Assembly (NCBI GenBank): GCA_002452425.1 | Contig: DKFQ01000115.1 | Span: forward strand, 1 to 5,290 | Direction of reading: 5' to 3' | Length of the DNA: 5,290 bases | From: Sulfurimonas sp. UBA6792 | GTDB taxonomy: Bacteria > Campylobacterota > Campylobacteria > Campylobacterales > Sulfurimonadaceae | In this document: positions 5,015-5,290 of the stretch, piece by piece | How the letters are laid out: each line of letters opens with the position of its first letter | Position numbering within the stretch: the stretch's first letter is position 1 | Position numbers and translations under genes: made by a program | Notes under the pieces: model-generated | Database searches by the model: none | What the model saw: only the letters and a program-made list of their open reading frames with translations | What the model was told of the DNA's origin: nothing

Positions 5015-5290
5015 TTGCGTTTTATATCTTTAGTTCTGATTCTTCTCTCTCTTTTGGATGCTTCGCCCCAGTATGAAGACGGCAAGCGGCTTTATAAGCA
5101 AAATGGCTGTTCTGGGTGTCACGGCAGAAATTTGGAGGGACTTCACAGGTATCCTTATCTCGCCAACCGTGCAAAGGGCTATATGAAGTATAAACTTGAG
5201 CGTTTTCGTTCCAAACTCTCTGACAACCAACAACAAGAGATGATGATACCTTTTGCGGTAGGCTTAAGTGACAAAGATATAGAAAATCTT
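5015..5290 (+). CDS. Class I c-type cytochrome, secreted (3' end cut by window)
   Basis: The first 92 codons are present and the frame runs off the window. The protein starts MRFISLVLILLSLLDASP: one arginine then a hydrophobic run (3-14), a typical Sec signal peptide, cleaved probably around 16-19, so the mature protein is periplasmic. YEDGKRLYKQNGCSGCHG (20-37) carries the single haem c motif CSGCH (32-36), giving two thioether links and His36 as axial ligand. MIPFAVGLSDKDIENL (77-92) resembles the C-terminal part of c553/c4-type cytochromes, where the methionine is the sixth ligand; Met77 is the best candidate. Only a few residues (usually LAxYF or similar) are probably missing, for a total near 100. 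The start is TTG, supported by AAAGG (5003-5007) and an extended -10 promoter. It is presumably a small electron carrier; partners are not visible in the window. It is divergent from the dihydroorotase-like gene. Confidence 0.9.
   Translation, partial: MRFISLVLILLSLLDASPQYEDGKRLYKQNGCSGCHGRNLEGLHRYPYLANRAKGYMKYKLERFRSKLSDNQQQEMMIPFAVGLSDKDIENL

Noticed and set aside
4960..5085. 42-residue N-terminal extension of the dihydroorotase-like protein
   Set aside because: It crosses the promoters and the signal peptide and haem region of the cytochrome gene, has no family similarity, and the internal ATG at 4959 has a good ribosome binding site.

Overview
The window looks like ordinary chromosome of a Campylobacterota (Epsilonproteobacteria) species, most probably a free-living Sulfurimonas-like bacterium. 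The grounds are the AT-rich spacers, AAGG-type ribosome binding sites, strong TATAAT boxes with poor -35 boxes, a TGT enzyme with the variant pocket sequence ILDDLVALP (recalled from Campylobacter TGT), a dihydroorotase-like protein without zinc ligands, and a small secreted c-type cytochrome. The genus is an inference from these traits; no database was searched.

Layout, left to right. Bases 1-37 are downstream of efp and hold nothing I can name. efp (elongation factor P, minus strand, 38-604) is divergent from a SulP-family anion transporter with a C-terminal STAS domain (plus strand, 745-2241). Their 140-bp spacer contains a dyad-symmetric divergent promoter built on a 13-bp inverted repeat. 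Downstream of the transporter, on the same strand, lies tgt (2297-3424), the enzyme that inserts the queuosine precursor into tRNA. The 55-bp gap between them can encode a 17-codon peptide that starts after a strong GGAGG and ends in the TAATG that opens tgt. tgt then converges on a two-gene minus-strand block: a 78-residue DUF465 (YdcH-like) coiled-coil protein (3490-3726) preceded by a dihydroorotase-like protein (3763-4959). The 65-bp convergent gap is almost filled by a REPIN-like pair of inverted palindromes. A last divergent spacer (4960-5014) has two TATAAT boxes facing each other inside one inverted repeat. From it a TTG-started class I cytochrome c gene (5015 to the window end, partial) runs rightwards.

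The genes do not form one pathway. efp and tgt both serve translation (relief of ribosome stalling; tRNA anticodon modification). The dihydroorotase-like protein is probably a non-catalytic partner of aspartate carbamoyltransferase in pyrimidine synthesis. The transporter and cytochrome serve anion uptake and periplasmic electron transfer.

I saw no mobile gene, CRISPR array, RNA gene or obvious new multi-gene system. The observations most worth a second look are the symmetric efp/sulP promoter, the REPIN-like element with compensatory base changes, the dihydroorotase homologue without catalytic residues, the overlapping promoters at about 4985, and the possible leader peptide before tgt.
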